DNA of 64,000 nt from Rhodoferax potami (GCF_032193765.1 NZ_JAVBIJ010000001.1:2852001-2916000), one strand, 5' to 3'; counted from the first letter of the stretch, positions 19,071 to 28,696 are shown. Translations and numbers: made by a program. Notes: generated by a model not told the origin, from the sequence alone.

Positions 19071-19388
19071 TTAAAACGGCCACCACTTGCTTTTTTTCTT
19101 CTCGGGAGCTGGTGCTCCACCGCCCAGCAACCGCCCAACAGGTGTTTTCCTGACGTTTTCCAGTTGCTTCAACAGGTCTTGTCGAGATTTCTCATCTAGG
19201 TGCGGAGGCTTACCCTCTGCGACCGAAGCTCCCATTTGCTTCATGGTAGCCAGGTCAAAGTAGTGATCGGTCATTGCCAACGAGAGAACCAATTCATCAT
19301 CGGTGACTGGTCTTCCCCCGCAATGAGGACAGTCAGTGAAGGCTCCATGCTTCATCTCGCCGCACTTGAAACATACCGCTTGAGTCAT
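19071..19388 (-). CDS. Small zinc-ribbon protein
   Basis: 105 residues. The N-terminus holds one CxxC-x13-CxxC zinc ribbon: 'CFKCGEMKHGAFTDCPHCGG' (residues 6-25). The middle 'DELVLSLAMTDHYFDLATMKQMG' is helical and the C-terminus is basic (KKKSKWWPF). A GAGGGG ribosome site precedes the ATG. It is 12 bases upstream of J-like paralogue 2. Similar stand-alone zinc ribbons occur as accessory proteins of chaperone clusters, but I cannot assign a role. Confidence 0.7.
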   Translation of the reverse strand: MTQAVCFKCGEMKHGAFTDCPHCGGRPVTDDELVLSLAMTDHYFDLATMKQMGASVAEGKPPHLDEKSRQDLLKQLENVRKTPVGRLLGGGAPAPEKKKSKWWPF

Positions 19389-19391
19389 CTT

Positions 19392-19715
19392 CTATCCCCT
19401 CGCAGCCAGCAAAACAACAATCACCACGACAGCTGCAAAGAACAGCCACTTCCAAATCCTCGCCCCACTTGCGTCGGCTTGGATGATCGATTCGGGCTGG
19501 GTCGCAACTTGCTCGGAGACGGGTGTTTGATTGCCCGTGATCTTTTGTCGGTAAGAGAGCCCCGTTCCGGGTATGCCAACGTTGCCAGTTGCTCCATCCT
19601 TACCGAGATTCACAGACAGGCCGTTCTTGCCGACGGTGACGCTTGCCCCGGACTTGCTCAAATTGAGCCGAATCCCGGGAAGCAAGCTGATTCGCTTTTG
19701 AAATCGAAATCCCAT
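19392..19715 (-). CDS. DUF4236-family membrane protein
   Basis: 107 residues from the ATG at 19715. A longer frame exists, but its N-terminal part reads through the end of the upstream gene and has no family match. The start 'MGFRFQKRISLLPGIRLNLSKSG' followed by 'ASVTVGKNGLSVNLG' and 'GIPGTGLSY' is the DUF4236 pattern. A C-terminal hydrophobic helix (WKWLFFAAVVVIVVLLAA) anchors it. DUF4236 function is unknown; the domain often appears in phage, plasmid and defence contexts. Confidence 0.8.
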   Translation of the reverse strand: MGFRFQKRISLLPGIRLNLSKSGASVTVGKNGLSVNLGKDGATGNVGIPGTGLSYRQKITGNQTPVSEQVATQPESIIQADASGARIWKWLFFAAVVVIVVLLAARG

Positions 19716-19720
19716 CGTCT

Positions 19721-20482
19721 TTACGCTGCGCGCCCCATCTTGTGTATGGGCTGCAGCCCCGCATAGTTCGTCACCAGCGGATAGCCTCGATAAAGTTTGC
19801 CGCCTTCGGAGATGGTCTGCATGCAAGCCACAGAGACGGAGGCGAAGTTGCCCCGCTTACTCATATGCGAGCAGCTATCAGCGACAGTGCGCCAGTTGCC
19901 CGGCAGCTCGGCGTCTTTCTGGGGATAGCGTGCGGTTCTCACAATGACCCACTCCGGGCCATCGTTGCCAACAAACCAAAGCGAGGGATCCACGCCCGGG
20001 TTCGCCTGCCATGACATCAGCTCATGACCTTCTTTTTCGATTTGCTCACGGACTACCTGGACTGCAAAGTCCTGCAACTCCCAGTCTGTCATCTCGATCT
20101 TCTGGTCGCTGATTTCAGCCGGTGGATCGATGAGCTTCTTGGTTCTCGCGTCTTGCAAGCCCCAACCAGGGAGGGCGGCCTCCCACTTGCCACCATGCTT
20201 GCGCATAGGCATTAGGCAGGCGTGTCCTTTGCACCCGTCGGCAACGCTCAGTAGACCCTGCAGACTGCCAGGCCCGTCTATCTGACCCTCTGCGTCCTCG
20301 ACCCTCAAGAAGAACAGCTGGTTTCCCAGTCGAAACGACAAATGTTCGAGGAAGGGAGGGTTCAAATGCGCCCTCAACCAAGCGTTGAGCTGACCACCCG
20401 CCGCGCGCTCGATGTGCATACCAGCGGCTTGCCAGCAGCGGGCAAACTCTGGTGTCACTTCGGACATGGGGATGTCATGCAT
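19721..20482 (-). CDS. Hypothetical protein, first gene of the chaperone operon
   Basis: 253 residues, soluble. It starts at an ATG with GAGGAG 6 bases upstream. Distinct pieces are 'FLEHLSFRLGNQLFFLRVED', 'GCKGHACLMPMRKHGGKWEAALPGWGL' and 'DPSLWFVGNDGPEWVIVRTARYP'. The last resembles a short motif seen in uncharacterised proteins. No catalytic pattern is obvious. Being promoter-proximal it should be the best-expressed member of the operon, and it is the first candidate for a sensor or specificity factor. Confidence 0.65.
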   Translation of the reverse strand: MHDIPMSEVTPEFARCWQAAGMHIERAAGGQLNAWLRAHLNPPFLEHLSFRLGNQLFFLRVEDAEGQIDGPGSLQGLLSVADGCKGHACLMPMRKHGGKWEAALPGWGLQDARTKKLIDPPAEISDQKIEMTDWELQDFAVQVVREQIEKEGHELMSWQANPGVDPSLWFVGNDGPEWVIVRTARYPQKDAELPGNWRTVADSCSHMSKRGNFASVSVACMQTISEGGKLYRGYPLVTNYAGLQPIHKMGRAA

Positions 20483-20523
20483 CGGTACTCCTCAAATCAT
20501 TTGACAAAGAAACTCTTTTTAAT

Positions 20524-20552
20524 CTTATAAGATGGTATCAGAGTTGTTATCA
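20524..20552 (-). promoter_or_regulatory. Promoter for the Hsp70-type operon
   Basis: On the minus strand TGATAA (-35-like, 20552-20547) and TATAAG (-10-like, 20529-20524) are separated by exactly 17 bases. The start codon of the first gene is about 35 bases further. This is the best sigma-70-like match in the divergent gap. Confidence 0.55.
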
Positions 20553-20555
20553 TTA

Positions 20556-20571
20556 CGATACAGTGGTATCG
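20556..20571. promoter_or_regulatory. Perfect palindrome, candidate operator for the WYL regulator
   Basis: CGATAC (20556-20561), spacer AGTG, GTATCG (20566-20571): both arms are exact complements. It lies just upstream of the minus-strand -35 and 38 bases before the WYL gene, where one bound dimer could control both directions. Half-site-like GGTATC also occurs at about 20534-20539. CapW/BrxR-type regulators are known to bind palindromes in such promoter gaps. Confidence 0.55.
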
Positions 20572-20608
20572 TGCCAATGACAATATTTTTTAGAAACATG
20601 CTCAAAAC

Positions 20609-21502
20609 ATGACCCGAATCGAGAAAGAGCTGGCCCAAGCGCCCCGTTCCCAAGTGGAGCGGCTCGCCTTCATTGAGGCGAGGCTGTACTTTCTCGGCGA
20701 GTTGCAACGCCAAGATGTAGCTCAAAGGTTTTCTGTTGCGTCGGTTCAGGCAAGTCGTGACCTTTCGCTTTACAAGCAGTTAGCCCCAAAGAATCTGGAC
20801 TACGACTATCGGGCACGAACTTATCAGCCATCTGACAAATTCAAGCGAATATTTGAGCTGTCAACGGAAAACGTCCTTTGGTGGCTTAAGTCAGGCTTGG
20901 GCGATGGCTTACCTAATCCGCCTGGACTGCCGACTGAGTCAGTAAATACTCTTTGCATTCCCGATGCGGAAATGTTGGCACAGGTAACCAGGGCTATTTA
21001 CCGACGCAAAGTCCTAGAGATTAAGTACCTATCCCTGTCCAGCGGATACAAAGCCCGACAAATCGCACCTCATGCACTGGTCGATAACGGCAAGAGGTGG
21101 CATGTCCGAGCCTTCGATCGTGAGAACAACAGGTTCTCTGACTTTGTGATCAACCGAATCCAGTTCGCACACGCACTTGATGAAGACATCGCTGACCGTG
21201 AAGGTGCCGCCGCCGATGACCAGTGGTCGCAGGTTGTCCATCTGTCCCTGATCCCTCATCCCAAGATCACCCATCAGGCGGCCATCGAAGCCGATTACCG
21301 AATGAAGGGACGCCGCATCGAAGTATCTTGTCGAGCAGCTGTTGCCGGATACATGTTGAGGCGCTGGGGAGTCGACTGCTCCGCAGACAGCTCCCTTAAT
21401 CCTGAGGAGTACCACCTCGCGCTCCAAAATATCGAATCTCTGGCCAACGCCGAGAGCGCTGACTTAGCCCCGGGCTACAAAAGAACAAAAGGACAGGCAT
21501 GA
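20609..21502 (+). CDS. WYL-domain transcriptional regulator, CapW/BrxR-like
   Basis: 297 residues. An N-terminal winged helix (about 15-60: VERLAFIEARLYFLGELQRQDVAQRF) leads to 'ASVQASRDLSLYKQLAP'. A WYL domain (about 125-200) follows: 'AIYRRKVLEIKYLSLSSGY' and 'IAPHALVDNGKRWHVRAFDREN'. The C-terminal domain is about 205-290. This three-part layout matches the dimeric CapW/BrxR repressors that guard CBASS, BREX and similar islands and are thought to sense nucleic acid or nucleotide signals. It overlaps the helicase gene by 4 bases and is divergent from the chaperone operon, so it could control both. Confidence 0.82.
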   Translation: MTRIEKELAQAPRSQVERLAFIEARLYFLGELQRQDVAQRFSVASVQASRDLSLYKQLAPKNLDYDYRARTYQPSDKFKRIFELSTENVLWWLKSGLGDGLPNPPGLPTESVNTLCIPDAEMLAQVTRAIYRRKVLEIKYLSLSSGYKARQIAPHALVDNGKRWHVRAFDRENNRFSDFVINRIQFAHALDEDIADREGAAADDQWSQVVHLSLIPHPKITHQAAIEADYRMKGRRIEVSCRAAVAGYMLRRWGVDCSADSSLNPEEYHLALQNIESLANAESADLAPGYKRTKGQA

Positions 21503-24500
21503 GCGACAGTGCATCTCCACTCACCTCCGCTCTCGAGCAGTTACGCCTGAAACTGCTCGATCTGACAGGGCGAAACCGCCTCATCAACTTCAAGCACACC
21601 GCAGGCAAATCACTGCAGTTTGTCGAGGGCCATCCTGCCGCCATCTATCAAAAACTGGTTGAGGCGAACAACAAAGCCAACATCAGCGTCCTAGGACTAC
21701 CTGAACCGGCCCGAAGAGACTGGGTCGAGCGCAATGGACGCCTGCAGCGGCCTGAACCCCGAGACTGGGCCAAATCCGTGGGCGTCTCCACGGGGTATGA
21801 CATTTCAGGTGCAGGGGAAGAATCGGACGAGTCCAATGTTCGCGCACTGATGTACCCGGACGACTTGGCCAAGCACTGCCGCAAGATCGAGCGCGAGGCC
21901 ACGCTGGCGATTGAGGAGACCGGCGCGAACATGCTGTTCCTGGTGCTCGGGTTCTTGGAGTTTCCCGACCAGCGAGATAGCGACAAGACCTTCACCGCCC
22001 CGTTGATTAGCGTACCTGTGTCGCTGCAAAAGAAGGAGGTCGCGGGAATCCAGCAGTTCTCCCTCCAGTACACGGGCGACGACATCTCAGAAAACCTCTC
22101 ACTGCGAGAGAAGCTGCGCAACGACTTCGGGCTGGTCTTGCCTGAACTTGGTGAAGAACAGATCGACGTCAACGGTTACTTTGCCGAGATTCAAGCGATC
22201 ATCAAAAAGCAACCCGGCTTCGCACTCAAGCATCGAGTCTCTTTGTGCTTGCTCAGCTTCAGCAACATGCTGCTGGTTCGAGATTTAGATCCAACCAAAT
22301 GGCCTTCAAACGGAGATGAGAACTCCCTCATTGATCACCCAATCGTTCGTGAGGTGTTCGAGGGCAGAGCTGATGACGGAGGAGCGGGCCTGAGCCTGGC
22401 CGAAGAACATCTGGTGGAAGAAGGCCCAGGGGCCAGCATCCCACTGGTCTACGACGCTGACAGCTCTCAGCACAGCGCCCTCATCGATGTCTTGTCACTC
22501 AAGAAGAATCTGGTGATCGAAGGACCGCCGGGCACGGGCAAGTCTCAGACCATCACGAACTTGATTGCGGCATGCCTGGCTGAAGGCAAGAAGGTGTTGT
22601 TTGTCGCTGAGAAGCTGGCAGCTCTTGAAGTCGTGAAGAACCGCCTGTCACTGGCTGGCCTCGATCCGTTTGTTCTTGAGCTGCACAGTAACAAGACTAA
22701 CAAGAAGCGGGTCCTGGAGGAAATAGCCAAGCGCACCACCTTCAGGCCCAACCATCCCAATGACCTTCCTCGCCTGCAGCAGCAGTTGGAAGCGCACCGC
22801 CAGGATCTCAAAGCCTACACAGACCTGATCAACTCCATCGCGCACAACGCGTTTGGTTTGACGCTGCATCAGATCATGTGGCGGGCCGAGAAGCACCGTC
22901 AAGGTTTGAGCAACGAAGAGAGCATGCTCAGCCAGATCAGCATCGGCGACGCAACTCAAATTTCTGAATTCGAGTTCGGTCGACGCATGGACTGCCTGGG
23001 TTACCTTGGCTCCCAATACAAGTCGGTCGGAGGCTTTGACGCAAGCTGCACCTTCTGGGGCTTCTACCCTGAGCGCCTCATCCCCGGCGATGAGGTCAAA
23101 CTCACCCAACTATTTGAAGCAGCTGATGAGTGGGGCCAGGCCTTGGTAGATGCTTCGAAGCACTACTCGCAGGTGCTCGGAGGCCGCGTCCACAACCTCT
23201 CACTGGAGTTCAGCGGTGAGCAATTGGCCGTACTGAAGAACCTGCTTGAGACCGCCAATCAGCAACTGCCACTGCACCTCATCCCAGGATTCTTTGAGGA
23301 TGACGAGACAGGGGCCAAAGCCGCTCAAGCACTGGACGCCTTCGCCAAACAAGTCGAACAGTTCCACAGCCTCGAAGGGGCCGTCAAAACAGCTCTGAAG
23401 CTTGAATCCAGCGTCACTAAGTCTGGGACAGATGACCTCAAGGGCTTGCAGCGAATCGCGGGCAGCTTGGGCGTAGATCTGGGCACGCTCAACGAGATTC
23501 GCATCCTGCATCAACAACTGGTTGAGACGTCGGGCAAACTTTCGACGGCCAACGCCAACTTGGTGATGTTCCTGGGCGAGAAGAAGATCCCTTACAACGG
23601 ATCGACGCAAAAGCTAGAGCAGTTGCTCGGCTTTACCGATCTCGTGCTGGATGCCCCAGAGGAACACTTCCATCTCCAGACCCCTGGCCTGACTCGCGAT
23701 GGCGCAGTCCAGGCCCTTGATCAGTTGCATGCTCTTCAAGGAGAGTGGACCGGTCTTGAGAAAGAACTCGGGGACTCTCTCTATGTGGACACCTTGCCAC
23801 ATGAAGGAGATATCAAGCAAGCCATCCTGACCCTGCGAGAAGGCGATGCGTGGTACCGCATCTTCCAAGGTCGCTGGCGCAAAGCGGTCGGGCTGCACAA
23901 GGCACTCCAACGCACCAAGCTCAAAATGCCTGGCCACAAGCGGCTGGAGCAGCTCGAACAAATCGTCAAACTGCTGGGCCTCAAAGAACAGTGGAAGTCA
24001 TCGCCGACCTGGACGCAGTTCCTCGGTTTCCCCACGCCAGCCACTCCCACCCCTCTGGAGGGATACCTTGCACTGGCGAAGTGGAATCGTGGCATCAAAG
24101 TCGCCTCAGAAGATATCCAAGCTGTCCTGATCGACCCCATTAGCTTCACCGCTGACCAAGCCCGCGCCCTGCGCCGCGAATTCTCGACGGTCAAGTTGGA
24201 GATCACGACCGCAATCGCAGCCGTCAAGGACATCAACGCAAAGCTCAAACGCCTCTCTGAATTCAGTGGCAGCAATCTCCTCGACAAGGTGTTGGAGAAG
24301 ACCGGTGAATTCACAGAAGCCCTCGAAGACCGATTCGAATGGCTTGAGTTGGAGGCGCGCAGCCAAGCAACATTCAGCCAAGTGATCACCGGATGTGACG
24401 CGGCCTTGGAGCGCTCGTCATTGAAGTCACAGATTCAAGCCAATGTCCGCGTCAAATCGCTCCTCGGCGATCTCTACCTGGGGGTGGACACGGACTGTTC

Positions 24501-26934
24501 GACCGCCATCGAGGCGCTGTCCTTCGGTCAAAGCATCGACGGTCTCAATTTGTCGCCACAGGTCAAATACAAGCTGCGCACCGGGCATCCGATTGAAGCC
24601 TGTAGAACTCTTGTTGCTGCTCTGGAATCTGTCCACACGGGATTGAAGCAGATTGAGGGCTTGAGCAATGCTCTGTCCCAGTTCGGGAAGTTCGAGCTGG
24701 ACACATGGACTGGCGCACCTGCAGACGAGGACTTGGAGCTGTTTGTCAGCGCCTTGCATGGCGCAGTTCAAAAGGCTGTCGAGGACAGGGACCTTCTGAT
24801 TCCTTGGTCGTTGTACCTGACCCGACGCAAGGAGGCCAACGAGCTGACCTTGTCTGAGTTCGTGGAGCTCCTTGAGAGAAAGCGCATCAAACCAGACGAG
24901 TTGTCCGACGCCTACGCCTACTGCACCTACAGCACAATCACTCGGGAGGCCTTCCGCAACATCCCCCAGCTTGGGCGCTTCACGGGCCTCAAACACAACC
25001 AGATCCGCGACGAGTTCAAACGACTGGACAAGGAGATCATTGCTCTGCGTGGCAAGGCAATCGCCTACGAATGCACTCGCAAGGCCTCTCCGCCTCCCGG
25101 CAGAAACGGTGCACGCGTTGACGATCGCACTGAGATGGTTCTCCTGAACTACCTCATGCCACAGCAACGCCCGCGCATGCCTGTTAGGAAGATCCTCACC
25201 CGCGCTGGTGGGTCGATTCAGGCGCTCAAGCCCTGCTTCATGATGGGACCGCAAGCTGTAGCGCAATACCTGGCTCCAGGGGTCATCAAGTTTGACCTCG
25301 TCATCATGGACGAAGCATCCCAGTTGAAGCCCGAGGAGGCGATCGGCTCAGTTGCGCGTGGTGGCCAATTGGTGGTGGTTGGTGATCCCAAACAGCTGCC
25401 CCCGACGTCGTTCTTCTCTCGGATGACTCAGGACGGTGACGGTAGTGACGATCACTTCACCACAACTGATGCTGAGAGCATCCTGGATGTCTGCTCATCG
25501 CACTTCAGGCCTACTCGCTCCCTGCGCTGGCATTACCGTTCGCAGCACCATTCGCTGATCGCCTTTTCAAACCACAGCTTCTACCGTGGCAACCTGGTGA
25601 TCTTCCCCTCGCCGTATGGACAGGGCGGAAAGCTCGGGGTGCGTGCCGTTTACCTAGCCAATGCCATCTACGAAAACCAGACCAATCTGCGCGAAGCCAA
25701 GCGGGTTGTGGACGCAGTCGTTGAGCACATTGCTACTCGCCCCAACGAGTCTCTTGGCATCGTCACTCTCAACATCAAGCAGCGAGACTTGATCGCTGAG
25801 CTGCTAGAAGAGCGTCTGAAGTCGGTTCGTGGTGCTGATTCCTACCGAGATCATTGGGCGACAGAAGGTCAGCCCTTGTTCATCAAGAACCTTGAAAACG
25901 TCCAAGGTGATGAACGCGACGCCATCATCATCTCCACGACCTTCGGTAAACCACCAGGATCCAGCGCTGTCCGTCAGAACTTTGGCCCCATCAGTCGTCA
26001 AGGCGGCTGGCGTCGATTGAACGTGCTGTTCACCCGCGCCAAGAAGTCCATCGCCCTGTACACGTCCCTGCGTCCTGAAGACATCGTGATGGATGGCACT
26101 ACTCCGGACGGCACCAAGGCCCTGCGCAACTACCTCGAGTACGCCCGCACTGGTTCTCTGCCGACCATTGAGGAGACAGACCGCGAGCCAGACAGTGATT
26201 TCGAAATCTCCGTCATGGACATGCTCAAGATGCGTGGCTATGAAGTCACCCCTCAACTGGGCGTGGCGGGATACCGCATTGACATTGCCGTCAAACACCC
26301 AGACGCACCAGGCTCGTATCTGGCAGCGATCGAATGCGACGGCGCAACCTACCACTCGGCCCTGTCTGTTCGCGACCGTGATCGCATACGTCAAGAAATC
26401 CTCGAGTCGCTGGGTTGGCGGGGTCGCATTTGGCGTATCTGGTCAACGGACTGGTTCCGCACGCCACGACAGGAAACCGAGAAGGTCATCAGCTTCCTTG
26501 AGGATCTGCGCGAGAGCTGGAAGCCTGAGCACGCATCAGGTGAAGCCTGGATCGAAGAGGGGCAAGGTGCAGGACAGACGATCTCACGCGTGATTGAGGT
26601 AATTGAACCGGTTGAGAACGCCGCACAAGCCGAAATCGAGCGAGCAGCAGTCAACTCCGTTCTGATCGACACCGAGGATGATTTAGAGGTCGACGTTGGG
26701 GATGTGGTTCGCTACGTGGATCTGTCCAAGCCGAACGATGTGTTGACGGTTCAGATCACCAACGGGAAGGACGATTTCTCCAACGGCATCGTCAATGAAA
26801 GCCGACCACTAGCTCAAGCACTTCTGGGGGCAGTTGTTGGTGACGAGGTAGCTCTTCATCTTGCTGGTAGCGCATCCAAGACTTTTCAGATCGTTGAAAT
26901 TGTTCGATCGGAAACGTTACCCAAAATTAATTGA
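21499..26934 (+). CDS. DUF4011 / SF1 helicase / Vsr-like nuclease fusion, Hhe-like defence protein
   Basis: 1811 residues. DUF4011-like start: 'LRLKLLDLTGRNRLINFKH' (about 12-30). Walker A: 'IEGPPGTGKSQTITNL' (about 338-353). A long helical insert follows. Walker B and motif III: 'DLVIMDEASQ' and 'GGQLVVVGDPKQLPPT' (about 1264-1300). Later motifs: 'LENVQGDERDAIIIST' (about 1463) and 'RRLNVLFTRAKKSI' (about 1505). A Vsr/MTES_1575-type nuclease (about 1565-1675) has 'GYRIDIAV' and 'AAIECDGATYH'. The architecture matches the single-gene defence class named Hhe. It probably translocates on and cuts invading DNA. Translation is coupled to the WYL regulator by ATGA. Confidence 0.88.
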   Translation: MSDSASPLTSALEQLRLKLLDLTGRNRLINFKHTAGKSLQFVEGHPAAIYQKLVEANNKANISVLGLPEPARRDWVERNGRLQRPEPRDWAKSVGVSTGYDISGAGEESDESNVRALMYPDDLAKHCRKIEREATLAIEETGANMLFLVLGFLEFPDQRDSDKTFTAPLISVPVSLQKKEVAGIQQFSLQYTGDDISENLSLREKLRNDFGLVLPELGEEQIDVNGYFAEIQAIIKKQPGFALKHRVSLCLLSFSNMLLVRDLDPTKWPSNGDENSLIDHPIVREVFEGRADDGGAGLSLAEEHLVEEGPGASIPLVYDADSSQHSALIDVLSLKKNLVIEGPPGTGKSQTITNLIAACLAEGKKVLFVAEKLAALEVVKNRLSLAGLDPFVLELHSNKTNKKRVLEEIAKRTTFRPNHPNDLPRLQQQLEAHRQDLKAYTDLINSIAHNAFGLTLHQIMWRAEKHRQGLSNEESMLSQISIGDATQISEFEFGRRMDCLGYLGSQYKSVGGFDASCTFWGFYPERLIPGDEVKLTQLFEAADEWGQALVDASKHYSQVLGGRVHNLSLEFSGEQLAVLKNLLETANQQLPLHLIPGFFEDDETGAKAAQALDAFAKQVEQFHSLEGAVKTALKLESSVTKSGTDDLKGLQRIAGSLGVDLGTLNEIRILHQQLVETSGKLSTANANLVMFLGEKKIPYNGSTQKLEQLLGFTDLVLDAPEEHFHLQTPGLTRDGAVQALDQLHALQGEWTGLEKELGDSLYVDTLPHEGDIKQAILTLREGDAWYRIFQGRWRKAVGLHKALQRTKLKMPGHKRLEQLEQIVKLLGLKEQWKSSPTWTQFLGFPTPATPTPLEGYLALAKWNRGIKVASEDIQAVLIDPISFTADQARALRREFSTVKLEITTAIAAVKDINAKLKRLSEFSGSNLLDKVLEKTGEFTEALEDRFEWLELEARSQATFSQVITGCDAALERSSLKSQIQANVRVKSLLGDLYLGVDTDCSTAIEALSFGQSIDGLNLSPQVKYKLRTGHPIEACRTLVAALESVHTGLKQIEGLSNALSQFGKFELDTWTGAPADEDLELFVSALHGAVQKAVEDRDLLIPWSLYLTRRKEANELTLSEFVELLERKRIKPDELSDAYAYCTYSTITREAFRNIPQLGRFTGLKHNQIRDEFKRLDKEIIALRGKAIAYECTRKASPPPGRNGARVDDRTEMVLLNYLMPQQRPRMPVRKILTRAGGSIQALKPCFMMGPQAVAQYLAPGVIKFDLVIMDEASQLKPEEAIGSVARGGQLVVVGDPKQLPPTSFFSRMTQDGDGSDDHFTTTDAESILDVCSSHFRPTRSLRWHYRSQHHSLIAFSNHSFYRGNLVIFPSPYGQGGKLGVRAVYLANAIYENQTNLREAKRVVDAVVEHIATRPNESLGIVTLNIKQRDLIAELLEERLKSVRGADSYRDHWATEGQPLFIKNLENVQGDERDAIIISTTFGKPPGSSAVRQNFGPISRQGGWRRLNVLFTRAKKSIALYTSLRPEDIVMDGTTPDGTKALRNYLEYARTGSLPTIEETDREPDSDFEISVMDMLKMRGYEVTPQLGVAGYRIDIAVKHPDAPGSYLAAIECDGATYHSALSVRDRDRIRQEILESLGWRGRIWRIWSTDWFRTPRQETEKVISFLEDLRESWKPEHASGEAWIEEGQGAGQTISRVIEVIEPVENAAQAEIERAAVNSVLIDTEDDLEVDVGDVVRYVDLSKPNDVLTVQITNGKDDFSNGIVNESRPLAQALLGAVVGDEVALHLAGSASKTFQIVEIVRSETLPKIN

Positions 26935-26966
26935 ATCCTTCCAGCATACATAAAGAGATAAAGCTA

Positions 26967-28685
26967 ATGGCTAAGACACTTGAAGCCCACGACAAACTGA
27001 TACGAGAGATCTTCGAAGGAAGCTACCAGTTCGAGATCCCTGACTACCAGCGCCCCTACGCCTGGACAACCGAGCAGGCCACAGAGCTATTTGATGATTT
27101 GTACTCGGCGATGCAGGATGCGCGCATGTCGGGGGCCAGCAGCCAATACTTCCTGGGCAGCATCGTTTTGATCAAGAACGACCGGGACCCGAAGTCATCA
27201 GTAGTCGACGGCCAGCAGCGTCTGTCTACGCTCACGATGTTGTTCGCCGTTTTGCGCACCGTGATGCCGGATGCAGCAGACGACATCACCGACTTTCTCT
27301 ATAAGAAGGGCAAGATAAGTCTTGGCGAGAAAAACGAGTACCGCCTGACCGCCCGCGAGGAAGATGCAGACTTCTTTCGCACCAATATCCAGGAGCCTGG
27401 TGGCATCGCACAGTTGGTCGCCAGTACCGACAAGCTGAAAGACAGCCGTCTGCGTTACCGCGAAAACGCCACTCTGCTGTTCGAAAAGGCAAAGGCGCTG
27501 CCGCCTGCCGAACTGATTGCTCTGTGGAAGTTCCTCGCAAACGATTGCTCGCTGGTTGTCATCTCCACGCCAGACCTTGAAGCAGCATACCGAATCTTCT
27601 CTGTACTCAACAACCGGGGGCTCGACCTCGCGCCTATTGACATCATTAAGGCGCAGGTGCTTGGCCTGATCCGTACCACGGCTGGCGACGTCAAAAGTCG
27701 TGCCTACGCAAAAGAGTGGAGTCGGATTGAAAATTCGCTGGGTCGCGACGCTTTCGGGGACTTGTTTGGCCACATCCGCAGCATCTACGCCAAGAAGAAG
27801 CAGAAATACATCCTGGTCAAGGAGTTCCAGGAGCACGTCACCGAATACAAGGCACCCATCGATCTCGTCGACAAGGTCATAAAACCCTATGCCGAAGTGT
27901 GGGACTTCGTGCGCGATGCCGACTTCGAGGCCACCGAGCACGCCGAGACCATCAACGAACATTTGTCTTGGCTCAATCGCGTGGACTTCAAGGACTGGGT
28001 GCCCCCAGCACTTGTTTATTTCAAGCGCTTCCGACAGCAGCCCAAGCTGCTAGCCGAATTCTTTCAGTCACTGGAACGCTTGACCTACTTCCTGCTGGTC
28101 ACCAAAGTTGGCATCAACGAAAGAATTGAAACTTACGCTGCGCTCACCAAAGAAATTGAGCCGGAATCCTTCAAGGGGGATCTGGCCGCGCTAACCACGC
28201 TGGATCTCACTGACACGCAAAAGCGCAAGTTCGTCACCGCACTCGATGGCGACGTTTACGACGATCTGCCCAAGGCACGAATGGCGCTCGTCTTGCGCCT
28301 TGAATCCCTGGTTCGCGCACCCGGAGTACAGCTGCAAGATGCCGTTTCGCTGGAGCACGTCCTGCCGCAAACACCGCCTGACAGTTCGGACTGGATCAAG
28401 TGGTTCCCGGAAGAAGACGAACGCGATGGCTGGACGCACCGTTTAGCCAATCTGGTTCCGCTGGACAGAAACAAGAACTCGTCTGCGAGCAACTACGACT
28501 TTGCTAAGAAGAAGGATGCCTACTTCAAGGGCAAAGGCAAGGCGTCGCCCTTCGTGTTGACTCAGGAAGTCAGAGCAGAAAACGAGTGGACACCCACGCT
28601 TCTGGCTCAGCGCCAGAAACGCCTTGTGGACGTCCTCAAAGACCATTGGAATCTCGCTGTCTCCACAGGCAAGACAACGAGCTGA
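26967..28685 (+). CDS. DUF262/DUF1524 protein, GmrSD-like nuclease
   Basis: 572 residues from the ATG at 26967; the longest frame begins at a TTG (26931) inside the previous stop and is less likely. DUF262 features: 'FEIPDYQRPYAW' (about 22-33) and the nucleotide-binding/nicking 'VDGQQRLSTLTML' (about 79-91). The C-terminal DUF1524 HNH-like part has 'SLEHVLPQTP' (about 459-468) and 'RLANLVPLDRNKNSSASNYDF'. GmrSD proteins cut modified phage DNA using NTP. Encoded between the helicase and hsdM, it probably complements a system that only attacks unmethylated DNA. Confidence 0.88.
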   Translation: MAKTLEAHDKLIREIFEGSYQFEIPDYQRPYAWTTEQATELFDDLYSAMQDARMSGASSQYFLGSIVLIKNDRDPKSSVVDGQQRLSTLTMLFAVLRTVMPDAADDITDFLYKKGKISLGEKNEYRLTAREEDADFFRTNIQEPGGIAQLVASTDKLKDSRLRYRENATLLFEKAKALPPAELIALWKFLANDCSLVVISTPDLEAAYRIFSVLNNRGLDLAPIDIIKAQVLGLIRTTAGDVKSRAYAKEWSRIENSLGRDAFGDLFGHIRSIYAKKKQKYILVKEFQEHVTEYKAPIDLVDKVIKPYAEVWDFVRDADFEATEHAETINEHLSWLNRVDFKDWVPPALVYFKRFRQQPKLLAEFFQSLERLTYFLLVTKVGINERIETYAALTKEIEPESFKGDLAALTTLDLTDTQKRKFVTALDGDVYDDLPKARMALVLRLESLVRAPGVQLQDAVSLEHVLPQTPPDSSDWIKWFPEEDERDGWTHRLANLVPLDRNKNSSASNYDFAKKKDAYFKGKGKASPFVLTQEVRAENEWTPTLLAQRQKRLVDVLKDHWNLAVSTGKTTS

Positions 28686-28696
28686 GGAATATATCA

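Noticed and set aside
24427..25266. 279-codon minus-strand frame inside the helicase gene
   Set aside because: Shadow of the 1811-residue protein; no motif.
28586..28696. N-terminal extension of HsdM to 28586
   Set aside because: It lies inside the DUF262 gene and has no family match; the ATG at 28697 has a ribosome site and the HsdM N-terminal sequence.
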